34,767 nt of DNA, from assembly GCA_026989615.1 (NCBI GenBank), contig JALSJA010000009.1:1-34767 (forward strand). The letters run 5' to 3'. This document shows positions 7,251 to 16,359 of the stretch, piece after piece. The notes below the pieces were generated by a model, which saw only the letters and a program-made list of their open reading frames with translations, was not told where the DNA came from and did not search any database. The translations under genes and the position numbers were made by a program. The stretch is from Parvularculaceae bacterium. GTDB taxonomy: Bacteria; Pseudomonadota; Alphaproteobacteria; Caulobacterales; Parvularculaceae. How positions within the stretch are numbered: position 1 is the first letter of the stretch; every line of letters begins with the position of its first letter.

Positions 7251-8162
7251 ATGCGTATTTTCAATTGGTTAGGTAAGGCCCTGCTGGGCTGGTCGGCGGC
7301 GTTGCTTATGGGAAATGCAGCCTTTGCGGCGCAAGAGGGCGATAATGCCATGTCGATGAATCAGCTATCGCAAGGGGGCTCCGAGATTGATCAGTTGCGC
7401 AGTACCGGTTTTGTGCCTTTTTCCAAAACGCAATTACGGGAGATTTTGCAGGAATCGGGCTTTGTCAGTTCCGGCGAAACCGAACTTGATGATGGTGAGG
7501 GCGTGCTCATCGTTACCATGGCGCAAAACCAGCCCTTCATTTTCATATTGCTGAATTGCGAAGGCGATAGCTGCATGTTTTTGAAGATGCTGCATCTGAT
7601 AAACACGCCGTCCGTGGGCATGTATTTCACACCGGCGCAGGCAGGAGACATGACCAAGGCTTTGCCATTTGGTTTTTTTGCGGTCAAAGATAATAGCAGC
7701 CCGCTTGCACTGGTTTATGGCAGTCCGATGATGCGCGAATGCGCCCGCGAATGTCTTGTCAGCAAGATTGGCATGTTTGTGGCCAATGCGTCTGCGACCC
7801 ATAGAATGCTCCGCATATTGCGGGAGAATGAGCGCAATTCCGCAAGCCTCGAACCGGATGTTCTGGCCAGCAATATTGAGCGCGTCTTCCATTATGAAAC
7901 ATTGCGGGTTGAATCGGGCATGCGGGCGGCGCAGCTTACGGGCATGGATAATTTTCTGGGCTCCATGGCGATGAAAGCGGGTTTCGAGCCAGCCTCGCTG
8001 GAAGGGATTGATCTGGCAGCAATGGCTACGGATCATGAAATGGGAAATCTTGGCAGCGTGTCAAAAGACACCATGGCGGTAATGCCAAAAAATAGCGGCC
8101 CGCTGATTATCAATGAGGTGGTGCTGCCGATAGAGTTCAAGCCGCTTTTCCCGAGCAAATAG
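7251..8162 (+). CDS. Secreted protein of unknown function, possibly YbjN-like
   Basis: The 303-residue protein begins with a clear Sec signal peptide (MRIFNWLGKALLGWSAALLM, then GNAAFA with cleavage before AQEG near residue 26), so it is exported to the periplasm. Residues about 50-130 (FSKTQLREILQESGFVSSGE, ETELDDGEGVLIVTM, FILLNCEGDSCMFLKMLHLI) recall the alpha/beta YbjN fold: a Gly-containing helix-strand, a hydrophobic strand, then a paired-cysteine segment. That match is partial and is my inference. The rest (about 150 residues) is not recognised. The ATG at 7251 follows GGGGA and gives the best signal peptide. Repeat R2 lies just downstream. Confidence 0.6.
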   Translation: MRIFNWLGKALLGWSAALLMGNAAFAAQEGDNAMSMNQLSQGGSEIDQLRSTGFVPFSKTQLREILQESGFVSSGETELDDGEGVLIVTMAQNQPFIFILLNCEGDSCMFLKMLHLINTPSVGMYFTPAQAGDMTKALPFGFFAVKDNSSPLALVYGSPMMRECARECLVSKIGMFVANASATHRMLRILRENERNSASLEPDVLASNIERVFHYETLRVESGMRAAQLTGMDNFLGSMAMKAGFEPASLEGIDLAAMATDHEMGNLGSVSKDTMAVMPKNSGPLIINEVVLPIEFKPLFPSK

Positions 8163-8178
8163 ATTACCACTCCTGCCC

Positions 8179-8356
8179 TAGAGCGTTTCCAGGATAAGTG
8201 GATACGGTTATCCGCCCGGAAACGCGCCAAAACAAAGACTTAGATTCGAGACTCTGCTTCGCAGCTCCTCAGGGTGAGACCGGTTTTCGGATAAGAAGTG
8301 CTCAAAAACAAAAACTTAGAGCCCGGTTTTGATTGGCATCAAAACCGAAGGCTCTA
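8179..8356 (+). repeat. Composite mosaic repeat copy R2 (RIME-like half plus standard half)
   Basis: The left part (8179-8244) is a different hairpin: GAGCGTTTCC ... GGAAACGC, with a GGATAAGTGGATACGGTTAT loop region. It resembles the RIME1 elements described in Rhizobiales. The right part is the usual element, starting inside hairpin A with the long loop insert (CTTCGAGACTCTGCTTCGCA...), continuing through the A-rich linker to hairpin B and ending GGCTCTA. The terminal CTA (TAG on the minus strand) is the stop codon of the aidB-like gene. Confidence 0.85.
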
Positions 8357-10036
8357 ACCCGGCCGGGGCAGGGCGCGGTCTATAATTGCTTTGCAATCAA
8401 TCCCTGCCGGTAAATGGCCATAGAGATGGGTGCCATTACCGCCAAGGCGGGCGGCGCAAAAGGCATCGCTGACAAGGCTGTTGCCGGCCTGAATCAGCAA
8501 AGATGCCTGCATGGCCAGAGCCAGTTTTTCCACCAGCCCCCTTGCGCGATATTCCAGATTGTCAGGGTCAGAAAATTCCTGTTGCAGGTCTGCTATAAAC
8601 CCGTCCAGTAATTTATTTTCGCCGCGCGTGGTTAGAATTTCCGACCAATAAGCATCCAGTGCTTCTGGCTGTTTTCGCAAAATCCGCAACACATCAAGAC
8701 ATTGCACATTGCCGCAACCCTCCCAGATGGCATTGATCGGCGCTTCGCGATAAAGCCGGGGCATCAGGCTGTTTTCCATAGTAGCGCTACCGCCAATGCA
8801 CTCCATGGCCTCATAAGCATGTCCCGGCGTGCGTTTGCAAATCCAGTATTTGCCGATGGCCGTGCCAATGCGCACCAAAAGGGCGGCATGGCTCTTCTTG
8901 CTTTCTTCATCCAGCCAGCGCGCCATACGCATGGCCAGACCCATGGCCGCTTCGGCTTCCAAGGCCAGATCCGCCAGCACATTTTGCATCAGGCTTTGGT
9001 CGATCAGCCTTTTGCCAAAGGCGCGACGATAAGAACAATGATGCAGGATTTGCGTCACCGCCTGACGCATGCCCGCCGCTGATCCAACCATGCAGTCAAA
9101 CCGGGTCAGCGCCACCATTTCAAGAATATTGGCAATGCCGCGGCCCTCTTCACCAATCATCCAGCCAAAGGCCCCGCGCAATTCGGTCTCGCAGGAGGCA
9201 TTGGAGACATTACCCATCTTGTCTTTCAGGCGAATGATCTGCAGCGGATTCTTGCTGCCATCGGGTCGCCAACGTGGCACCAGAAAACAGCTCAAATTTT
9301 CGGATGTGTCGGTTTGCGCCAACATCAAAAAACCATCAGACATGGGGGCCGAGACAAAATATTTATGGCCAACCAGCTCATAGGCCTTTCCCGGCCCGGA
9401 CGGACCAATGGCATAGGCCTTGGTAGAATTGGTCCGGACATCACTACCGCCCTGTTTTTCCGTCATGGCCATGCCCATGGTCAGGCTGGTTTTATCATGA
9501 TCAGGAATATTGCGGGGGTCATAGCTGCTATGGCAGATTTTCTCTTCCCATGAGGCTCCGATATCGGGCTGCTTGCGCAAAGTGGCGATGCTGGCATGGG
9601 ACATGGTAATGGGGCAGCCATGGCCGGCCTCCACCTGCGCCATCAAAAAATTGACCGCCGCCCGCGCCACATGGACACCCGGTCCGGGAGCGCTCCATGG
9701 CATGGTGTTAAAGCCGGTGCCCTGGGTGATGGTCATGAGCTGGTGATAGGCGGGATGATAGCTAATTTCGTCAATCCGGTGGCCATAGCGATCATGGGTC
9801 TGCAAGACAGGTTTGTGGGCATTGGCCTCAAAGCCGAGCCTGATCCAATCTGCTGATCCGGTCTTTTGCCCAAAGGCTTGTAATTTGTCCTCGGCCCAGC
9901 CGGCACCCTCGCGTTTTACGGCCTCGACAAGGGCAGAATCCTGCCCATACATATTATAGTTTTCCAGCAAAGGCGGCTGATTTTCGACCTTATGGGTGCT
10001 GGCAAAAACCTTCTCGGCCATAGGGTATTTGCTCAT
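8354..10036 (-). CDS. aidB: AidB-type acyl-CoA dehydrogenase family flavoprotein
   Basis: The 560-residue protein aligns by eye along its whole length with E. coli AidB, an FAD-containing acyl-CoA dehydrogenase homologue of the adaptive response to DNA alkylation. Shared landmarks include NQPPLLENYNMY, AVKREGAGW, SYHPAYHQLM, CPITMSHASI, MGMAMTEKQGGSDVRTN, LVGHKYFVSAP, RLKDKMGNVSNASCE, LTRFDCMVGSAAGMRQA, EAMECIGGSATMENS and INAIWEGCGNVQCLDVLR. A strong Shine-Dalgarno sequence (GGAGGTGAGGA) precedes the ATG. The biochemical role is unproven; AidB binds DNA and has only weak dehydrogenase activity. The stop codon is the terminal TAG of repeat R2. It is divergent from thrS. Confidence 0.93.
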   Translation of the reverse strand: MSKYPMAEKVFASTHKVENQPPLLENYNMYGQDSALVEAVKREGAGWAEDKLQAFGQKTGSADWIRLGFEANAHKPVLQTHDRYGHRIDEISYHPAYHQLMTITQGTGFNTMPWSAPGPGVHVARAAVNFLMAQVEAGHGCPITMSHASIATLRKQPDIGASWEEKICHSSYDPRNIPDHDKTSLTMGMAMTEKQGGSDVRTNSTKAYAIGPSGPGKAYELVGHKYFVSAPMSDGFLMLAQTDTSENLSCFLVPRWRPDGSKNPLQIIRLKDKMGNVSNASCETELRGAFGWMIGEEGRGIANILEMVALTRFDCMVGSAAGMRQAVTQILHHCSYRRAFGKRLIDQSLMQNVLADLALEAEAAMGLAMRMARWLDEESKKSHAALLVRIGTAIGKYWICKRTPGHAYEAMECIGGSATMENSLMPRLYREAPINAIWEGCGNVQCLDVLRILRKQPEALDAYWSEILTTRGENKLLDGFIADLQQEFSDPDNLEYRARGLVEKLALAMQASLLIQAGNSLVSDAFCAARLGGNGTHLYGHLPAGIDCKAIIDRALPRPG

Positions 10037-10246
10037 TCCTCACCTCCACCGCCGCTCATGGGCCGGGGCCATCGGGCCAGCACATTGGCGATCATTGATC
10101 CTTTCCCCATCCCTATCTAGGGTCTGGGCGCCCCCGAATCCAGCGTTTCATCCAGCCTTTTGGGCAGGCTTGCCCCCCTTGACCTTGCGCGCCATCTGGT
10201 GAATGTCAGACCTTTGCTTTTTATTGCCAAGAAAGGCCTCGAAATC

Positions 10247-12208
10247 ATGCCTAATATCACCCTGCCCGATGGTTCCGTTCGCAGCTTTGATGGGGCAGTG
10301 ACGGGTATGGATATTGCGGGCGATATTTCCAAATCCCTCGCCAAAAAGGCGATCGCGGTAAAAATTGACGGGGTTTTGTCGGATTTATCGGATGTCATCG
10401 AAAAAGATGCGGCGGTGGAGATTGTCACCCGCGAGGGTGAAGATGCGCTGGAACTGGTGCGCCATGATGCCGCCCATTTGCTGGCCCAAGCCGTGCAGGC
10501 ACTGTTTCCTGATACCCAAGTGACCATCGGTCCGGTGATTGAGGACGGATTTTATTATGATTTTGCCCGGGAGGAGCCTTTTTCCTCTGAGGATTTCGCC
10601 GCGATTGAAAAGAAAATGGCCGAATTGGTGGATGCCGGTTTGCCGACCCGCAAGACGATTATGCCCCGGGACGAGGCGATCAAACATTTTGAGAATTTGG
10701 GCGAGACATATAAGGCCGAGCTGATTAGCGATTTGCCGGAGGGCGAAGAGATAAAGGTCTATTATCATGGGGACTGGCATGATCTATGTCGCGGCCCGCA
10801 CCTGCCTTCGACCAGACAGATTGGCAAAGCCTTCAAGCTGATGAAGCTGGCCGGTGCCTATTGGCGCGGCGATCATCGCAACCAGCAATTACAGCGCATT
10901 TACGGCACGGCGTGGCTTCACGAAAAAGACCTCAAAGCCTATCTCACCCGCCTTGAAGAAGCCGAAAAACGTGATCATCGCAAGCTCGGCCGGCAGATGG
11001 ATTTGTTCCATTTGCAAGAAGAAGCCCAAGGCTCGGTGTTCTGGCACCCCAAAGGTTATGTGATGTGGCTGGCGCTGGAGCATTATATTCGCCGTCGTCT
11101 TGAGGCAGCGGATTATCGCGAGGTCAAAACTCCGCAATTACTGGATTCAAAATTCTGGGAACAATCCGGCCATTGGGACAAGTTTCGCGAAAACATGTTT
11201 GTCGTGCCCGATGAAGTGCCCAGTCTCGATAATGACGGTCCGGTTCTCAAGGGCGATGGCCGGCTGATGGCATTAAAGCCCATGAACTGCCCGGCCCATG
11301 TACAAATTTTCAAACAGGGGATTAAATCCTATCGCGACCTGCCAATCCGGATGGCGGAGTTTGGCTGTTGCCATCGCAATGAACCCCATGGGGCCTTGCA
11401 TGGATTGATGCGGGTGCGGCAGTTTACGCAGGATGACGCGCATATTTTTTGTCGCGAAGACCAGATCACGGAAGAATCGGTTGCCTTTTGTGAATTGCTG
11501 GCGGTGATCTACAAAGATCTCGGTTTCCCGGAACTGGTGGTGAAATTGGCCACCCGTCCGCCGGTGCGCGCCGGGGATGATGCGGTCTGGGACAAGGCGG
11601 AAGCGGCATTGGAAAATGCCTTGAAGGCAACCGGTCTCGATTATGATATTTTGCCGGATGAAGGGGCGTTTTATGGTCCCAAGCTTGAGTTTCATTTGAA
11701 AGATGCGATTGGCCGCGTCTGGCAATGCGGCACTTTGCAACTGGATTTTGTGCTGCCGGAGCGCCTGGATGCCTCTTTCATTGGTGAGGATGGCCATAAA
11801 CATCGCCCGGTCATGTTGCACCGGGCCATTCTTGGCTCCATGGAGCGCTTTCTTGGCATATTGATCGAGAACCATGCGGGCAAAATGCCCCTATGGCTGG
11901 CCCCAACACAAATGGTTGTCGCCACCATCACCACCGATACCAATGAATATGCCGAAGAAGCAGCAGCGCTGATGCGCAAGGCCGGCTTGCGGGTGGAAAC
12001 CGATTTGCGCAATGAAAAGATCAATTACAAAGTGCGCGAACATTCCAATGGCAAAGTGCCGGTCATTGCAGTGATTGGTGCCCGCGAAGCAGAGCAGCGC
12101 CAGCTTTCGGTGCGCCGCCTTGGCTCCAAACAAAGCGAAGTGATGGCCCTTGATGGGGCAATTCAAACTTTTGCCGACGAGGCCTTGCCGCCGGATTTGA
12201 AATCCTGA
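10247..12208 (+). CDS. thrS: Threonyl-tRNA synthetase
   Basis: This class II synthetase charges tRNA-Thr and edits Ser-tRNA-Thr. The 653 residues contain, in order, an N-terminal TGS domain (about 1-62), the editing domain with HxxxH at H73/H77 ([13 protein letters not shown]) and the CRGPHLPST segment, and the catalytic core with motif 2 ([20 protein letters not shown]) and zinc ligand C348 in MNCPAHV. The C-terminal anticodon domain contains [18 protein letters not shown] chose the ATG at 10247 (MPNITLPDG, the usual TGS start, with GAAAGG upstream); the frame stays open from 10160 without a good start. The O-antigen ligase gene follows after 13 bp. Confidence 0.98.
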   Translation: MPNITLPDGSVRSFDGAVTGMDIAGDISKSLAKKAIAVKIDGVLSDLSDVIEKDAAVEIVTREGEDALELVRHDAAHLLAQAVQALFPDTQVTIGPVIEDGFYYDFAREEPFSSEDFAAIEKKMAELVDAGLPTRKTIMPRDEAIKHFENLGETYKAELISDLPEGEEIKVYYHGDWHDLCRGPHLPSTRQIGKAFKLMKLAGAYWRGDHRNQQLQRIYGTAWLHEKDLKAYLTRLEEAEKRDHRKLGRQMDLFHLQEEAQGSVFWHPKGYVMWLALEHYIRRRLEAADYREVKTPQLLDSKFWEQSGHWDKFRENMFVVPDEVPSLDNDGPVLKGDGRLMALKPMNCPAHVQIFKQGIKSYRDLPIRMAEFGCCHRNEPHGALHGLMRVRQFTQDDAHIFCREDQITEESVAFCELLAVIYKDLGFPELVVKLATRPPVRAGDDAVWDKAEAALENALKATGLDYDILPDEGAFYGPKLEFHLKDAIGRVWQCGTLQLDFVLPERLDASFIGEDGHKHRPVMLHRAILGSMERFLGILIENHAGKMPLWLAPTQMVVATITTDTNEYAEEAAALMRKAGLRVETDLRNEKINYKVREHSNGKVPVIAVIGAREAEQRQLSVRRLGSKQSEVMALDGAIQTFADEALPPDLKS

Positions 12209-12221
12209 AAGTAGCGACGGG

Positions 12222-13502
12222 ATGATAGTGGGACAAAGATTTCAAAACTTGGCCCCGGCGCAAAAAACCGTCCGGGCGCTATTGTTTACGATGATGCTGC
12301 TATGGCCCTATGTCCTTGCACTGTCCCATCGCTCCATTGCCATTGTCTTTACCATCGGTGCGCTGTCTTGCCTGCTATTGCCGGAGGTCCGCCAAAGCCT
12401 GTGGGCGGCTTTTGGCAAAAATAAAAACCTGGCCCTATTATTCGCCCTTGGCTTTGCCTTTTATGTGAGCATTTCAACGCTTTGGGCGCCGGATATCGCT
12501 TTTGCCGATGATGGCCCGCGCCTTTTCATGATGGTGCTGAACGGTTTTTTCCTGTTGACCGTTGCGGATATTATGCGTCCCGCTTTTCGCAACCGCTATT
12601 TGCTGTTTGCCGGTCTGGCTATTTTGGTGATTGGCTTTGAAGCGGTTACGGGCGGCTGGTTGCGGGATATAACGCCGCCCATGAATGATCCGGCCCGCGA
12701 TGATGTGGCAACGGGCCGCGGCATTACTATTGGCCTTTTCTTTTTGCCCGCCTTGTGGCTGATGATCTGGCAAGGGGTGGGGATCACCGGCTTTTTATCC
12801 ATGCGCGGCAAAGCCCTGCTCACGGGGTTGAGCTTTATTTTGATGGCAGTGGGGGCGCTGCGCTTTGGCATAGCCGCCAATCTGCTGGCTATTTTGACCC
12901 TGCTGGCCGTCTGGCTCATGACATTGCGCTTTGCCAAATCCATATTGAATATTGTCTTTATCGCTGCGCTGGCCTTGCTGCTTTTCACCCCGTTCATAGT
13001 TCTGGCCTTGCCGTCGCTGGAAGATTTAAACGCATTGGAGCAGGGGCCAGCCTCTTGGCGGATGCGCTTGGTAATCTGGAAATATACGGCAGGAGAAATA
13101 TTTTCCGATCCGGCGATTTTCCTGTTTGGTCACGGGGTCAATGCCACCAAGGCCCTGACCGAAGCTTCACCGATCATGACCCTGCCCGGGGCACCCCCAA
13201 GCGCCTATATGTTGCCGACCCATCCCCATAATCTGTTTTTACAGATCTGGTTTGAATATGGGCTGGTGGGGGCTGGACTGGTCAGCGGCTTTTTCCTCGC
13301 CATATGGCAAGCACTTTCCCGATTGGCGGGCGGTGACCGGCTCATCATGGCGGCCATGGCCAGTCTTTTTGCCATGTTTCTGGTTTTTGCCGCTGTCGAG
13401 GCCAGCCTATGGACCCAATGGCGACTGGTCAGCCCTGTCTTTGGCGTTTGGGGCATATTGCTGGCCCTGCCAAATCGGCGCAGCCTTTTAAGGTTCAGTT
13501 AA
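12222..13502 (+). CDS. O-antigen ligase / polymerase-like membrane protein (Wzy/WaaL superfamily)
   Basis: The 426-residue polytopic inner membrane protein has about 11-12 hydrophobic helices and the family's large periplasmic loop before the last helices, with SWRMRLVIWKYTAGEIFSDP, FGHGVNA and LPTHPHNLFLQIWFEYGLVG. The R-x-x-x-W and H-P-H-N elements are typical of O-antigen ligases and polymerases (PF04932). Ligases join polyprenyl-linked glycan to lipid A-core, while polymerases extend it; sequence alone does not separate them. It begins 13 bp after thrS, so it may be cotranscribed with it although functionally unrelated. Downstream is a GT2 glycosyltransferase, which supports an envelope glycan role. 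Confidence 0.85.
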   Translation: MIVGQRFQNLAPAQKTVRALLFTMMLLWPYVLALSHRSIAIVFTIGALSCLLLPEVRQSLWAAFGKNKNLALLFALGFAFYVSISTLWAPDIAFADDGPRLFMMVLNGFFLLTVADIMRPAFRNRYLLFAGLAILVIGFEAVTGGWLRDITPPMNDPARDDVATGRGITIGLFFLPALWLMIWQGVGITGFLSMRGKALLTGLSFILMAVGALRFGIAANLLAILTLLAVWLMTLRFAKSILNIVFIAALALLLFTPFIVLALPSLEDLNALEQGPASWRMRLVIWKYTAGEIFSDPAIFLFGHGVNATKALTEASPIMTLPGAPPSAYMLPTHPHNLFLQIWFEYGLVGAGLVSGFFLAIWQALSRLAGGDRLIMAAMASLFAMFLVFAAVEASLWTQWRLVSPVFGVWGILLALPNRRSLLRFS

Positions 13503-13622
13503 GATAGATGGTTAGGGTTCTGGCTCTTCAGGGTTCTAGTTTTGGGGGCCAAATTTAATTAGGCAAAGGACCGCCAAAGGACTTTAATGCTCTGATAAGA
13601 GTATCGAGGGAAATATTTCAAA

Positions 13623-14642
13623 GTGACACGGCGTGAAGGAAAAAGCAGCCACAAGGCGTCTTCGCAGGAAGAAGGCCTTTTTGCACGCTCGGTGTCCGTG
13701 ATCATCGTGTCCTATTGGACGGGCCCCATATTGGCGCGCTCGGTCATGTCCGCCTTGCATCAAAGCGAAGTGCGCGATGTCATTATTGTCGATAATGGCA
13801 ATCCCAAAGAAGATTTGGAGCGCTTGAAAACCCTTGCCGGCGAAGACGCCCAGCGCCTTAAAATTCTCACCGACCATGGCAATATCGGATATGCGGCCGG
13901 GTGTAATCATGGGGTACGGGCCGCCGAAGGAAAATATATTTTCATTCTCAATCCCGATGCCATTTTGCCCAATGGCAGCGTCGGCAAATTACTGGCGGCG
14001 GTGGATGATTGGGCCGATGATCTGTGGATGATTGGCGGCAAGCTGATTAACTCCGATGGTAGCGAGCAGGCAGGCTCACGGCGCAATGCCCTGACCCCCG
14101 GCTCCGCTTTTATCGAGATGACGCAAATCTGGCGCATAGCGCCAAAGCATCCCATGTTTCAGCGCTTTAACCGCCATCAAACCCCATGTCCCAAAGAGAC
14201 GGTGAAAATGCCGGTTATTTCCGGTGCCTGTATGCTCATGCCCCGAAAAAGTTTTGATGCGATTGGCGGCATGGATGAGCGTTATTTCCTGCATGTGGAA
14301 GATGTGGATTTTTGCCTGCGCCTTGGTAAAGCGGGCGGCACAATATTATTCACCCCGGACGCGGAAATCCTGCATTATAAAAGCACAAGCCGCGCCAATG
14401 CCATGCGCATTGAATATCGCAAGCTGCGCTCGATCATCATCTATTTCCAGACCCATTTTGAGGATCAATATCCAAAACCTTTCTTGTGGCTGGTCTATGG
14501 GCTGGTCTGGCTCGGTTTCTGTTTCCGTTTTGTGAAGCGGGCGCTTGCGCGGGCATTTGGCATTATCGGCCTGCGCAGAAGACGCGGTGTGCGCGCTTTG
14601 CAACGGGCCAAAGCCATAGATCGAAAAAGGGCAGATCGCTAG
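13623..14642 (+). CDS. Glycosyltransferase family 2, rhamnosyltransferase-like
   Basis: The 339-residue cytoplasmic GT-A enzyme probably adds a sugar to an envelope glycan. It shows SVSVIIVSYWTGPIL at the start of the fold, VDNGNPKED, the DHGNIGYAAGCNHGVRAA segment, the metal-binding region ILNPDAILP (NPDA at 110-113), and GGMDERYFLHVEDVDFCLRL, as in WcaA/rhamnosyltransferase-type proteins. The C-terminal hydrophobic stretch (LWLVYGLVWLGFCFRFV) and basic tail may anchor it at the membrane. The start is GTG with GAGGGA 11 nt upstream. The TAG stop is the first TAG of repeat R3. It lies 120 bp after the O-antigen ligase-like gene. Confidence 0.9.
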   Translation: MTRREGKSSHKASSQEEGLFARSVSVIIVSYWTGPILARSVMSALHQSEVRDVIIVDNGNPKEDLERLKTLAGEDAQRLKILTDHGNIGYAAGCNHGVRAAEGKYIFILNPDAILPNGSVGKLLAAVDDWADDLWMIGGKLINSDGSEQAGSRRNALTPGSAFIEMTQIWRIAPKHPMFQRFNRHQTPCPKETVKMPVISGACMLMPRKSFDAIGGMDERYFLHVEDVDFCLRLGKAGGTILFTPDAEILHYKSTSRANAMRIEYRKLRSIIIYFQTHFEDQYPKPFLWLVYGLVWLGFCFRFVKRALARAFGIIGLRRRRGVRALQRAKAIDRKRADR

Positions 14643-14779
14643 AGCACTTCTGCGAAAAGTGGGCCCTTCGAGACTCTGCTTCGCAGCTCCTCAGGGTGAG
14701 GCCGGTTTTCGGATAAGAAGTGCTCACAAACAAAAACTTAGAGCCCGGTTTTGATTCCATCAAAACCGGAAAGGCTCTA
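14640..14779 (+). repeat. Mosaic palindromic repeat copy R3 (long loop insert)
   Basis: Complete two-hairpin element. Hairpin A (GAGCACTTC / GAAGTGCTC) carries the long loop insert beginning CCTTCGAGACTCTGCTTCGC. An A-rich linker follows, then hairpin B (CGGTTTTGAT / ATCAAAACCG) ending GGCTCTA. Its first TAG is the stop codon of the upstream glycosyltransferase gene. Confidence 0.92.
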
Positions 14780-14805
14780 AATATTCACCTTAAAAAATAT
14801 TCGCC

Positions 14806-16359
14806 TTAATAGGGCTTGCAGCCATCATCGCGCAGGCCGGCATTTTCCAATATTGGCGGCAGATTGAGGGGATCGCGAGCGCGATAATCGCGCATTTCAA
14901 AAATCTCCAAAACCCGTTTGCATTTAATACCGAGATCCATGGATGAAGTCGCCACCGGTAGAATGGTATCGAACTCTACATATTGATTGATCTGGCGGGG
15001 ATATTTGGCAATCAGCGCCACCACCGGATAGGCCTCCGGGTCATAGGGAAATGTCGCTTCGTAATAATTATCGGTCCGGCGGTTCAAATCCCAGGCCATG
15101 ATCGGTTTATCGCTGTCGCGCAAATAATAAAGCAGCGATCCTATCAGTTCGCGATCATCCACCAGCAGGGCCGGATAGTTTTCGGTCAGCGCGGCAATCT
15201 CTTGGGCTTGGCTCTCCCAGCCGCGCACGCGTTTGATGTCATTGGCGCGACCCATGGCATCGAGCAGGGCAAAATTACTGGTGAGAATTAAGAATAAAAT
15301 CGCAATACTCCCATGGAGCACCATCGAGGTTTTCAAACTCCAGACCCGATGGGTGCGTATGACCCAAATGCTGACCAATATCAGCAAAGCCGGATAGGCC
15401 GACACGGCCCAATTGGCATGGGCGCGGGTGATATAGGCCATAATGGTAATGAAAATAAGCGCCGGCAGGGCAAAGCATAGCAGCATTAAATCCTTGGCGC
15501 GATCTTCGCCTGCTTGTGCCAAGCGTTTGCCTATGGTCACCAGCCCCCAGATAAAGCCGCCAAAAATAAACGGTCCGGCCAGACCAAATTGCCCGGAAAT
15601 AAAGTCCAGCATTTCATCAAGGTTAAATTTGTCTGCGCCGAGATTGGCATTATCGGCAGTGTGGGAGACGGTTTGAAAATCATGGGCCATATTCCACCAG
15701 AGATTGGGGGAGATCAGCACCAGAAAAAGCGCAAAGGCGATGGCAAGCGGTTTTGGTTTAAGGGCGCGCCGGGCAAAAGGCGAAACCAGAAAGGCCAGCC
15801 CCATGCCAAGGAGAAAATAGATGAGCGCATATTTGCTAAGAAAGCCAAGCCCCAGCGCCAGCCCCAGCAATGCCCCATAGCGCCAATCCCGGCCATCGCT
15901 ATGGATAAGCCCCGAAAAAGCAAAAAGCCCGAGCGTCCAGAAAAACAAAAGCGGCATATCGGTGGTAATCAGCGAAGAAGAAAGGGTGACCGCAGGCAGG
16001 GTCAGCCATAAAAGCCCGCTCCACATGGCAGCGCGCGCCCCATAAAGCCGCCCGGCGGTGGCAAAAATAAGCGCTGCCGTGGCCCCGTGCATGATCGGCG
16101 AAGACAGGCGCACCGCCCATGGGGCATCGGTGAAAATAGTGGTTGCGGCAATCAGCCAGGCAATGAAGGGCGGTTTGGAATAATAGCCAAAATCGAGATT
16201 TTGCGACCATACCCAATATTGCGCTTCGTCGGGGCCGATATCGATTTGCAAAAATGGCAAAGCAACGACCCGCAGCAATAGGATAACCCCCGCATAAAGG
16301 GCAAATTTACGCCATGGCAGCGCTGCCATGGTTTGGGAGGTGGGATTGTCTGTTTTCAT
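14806..16359 (-). CDS. ArnT/PMT-type polyprenyl-phosphate-sugar glycosyltransferase
   Basis: The 517-residue inner membrane protein has an N-terminal helix, a first periplasmic loop with the catalytic acidic pair (IDIGPDEAQYWVWSQ), and a YYSKPPFIAWLI segment, all hallmarks of the PMT_2/ArnT fold (GT39/GT83). About 11 hydrophobic helices follow, then a soluble C-terminal periplasmic domain of about 150 residues. Such enzymes transfer a sugar from a polyprenyl-phosphate donor to lipid A, LPS core or proteins. The ATG overlaps the TGA of the upstream PMT gene as ATGA (16356-16359), so the two are translationally coupled. The sugar and acceptor cannot be read from sequence. Confidence 0.9.
   Translation of the reverse strand: MKTDNPTSQTMAALPWRKFALYAGVILLLRVVALPFLQIDIGPDEAQYWVWSQNLDFGYYSKPPFIAWLIAATTIFTDAPWAVRLSSPIMHGATAALIFATAGRLYGARAAMWSGLLWLTLPAVTLSSSLITTDMPLLFFWTLGLFAFSGLIHSDGRDWRYGALLGLALGLGFLSKYALIYFLLGMGLAFLVSPFARRALKPKPLAIAFALFLVLISPNLWWNMAHDFQTVSHTADNANLGADKFNLDEMLDFISGQFGLAGPFIFGGFIWGLVTIGKRLAQAGEDRAKDLMLLCFALPALIFITIMAYITRAHANWAVSAYPALLILVSIWVIRTHRVWSLKTSMVLHGSIAILFLILTSNFALLDAMGRANDIKRVRGWESQAQEIAALTENYPALLVDDRELIGSLLYYLRDSDKPIMAWDLNRRTDNYYEATFPYDPEAYPVVALIAKYPRQINQYVEFDTILPVATSSMDLGIKCKRVLEIFEMRDYRARDPLNLPPILENAGLRDDGCKPY

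Noticed and set aside
7434-8036. 200-residue open frame antisense to the secreted YbjN-like gene
   Set aside because: The sense frame has a clear signal peptide; the antisense translation is His/Arg-rich shadow sequence.
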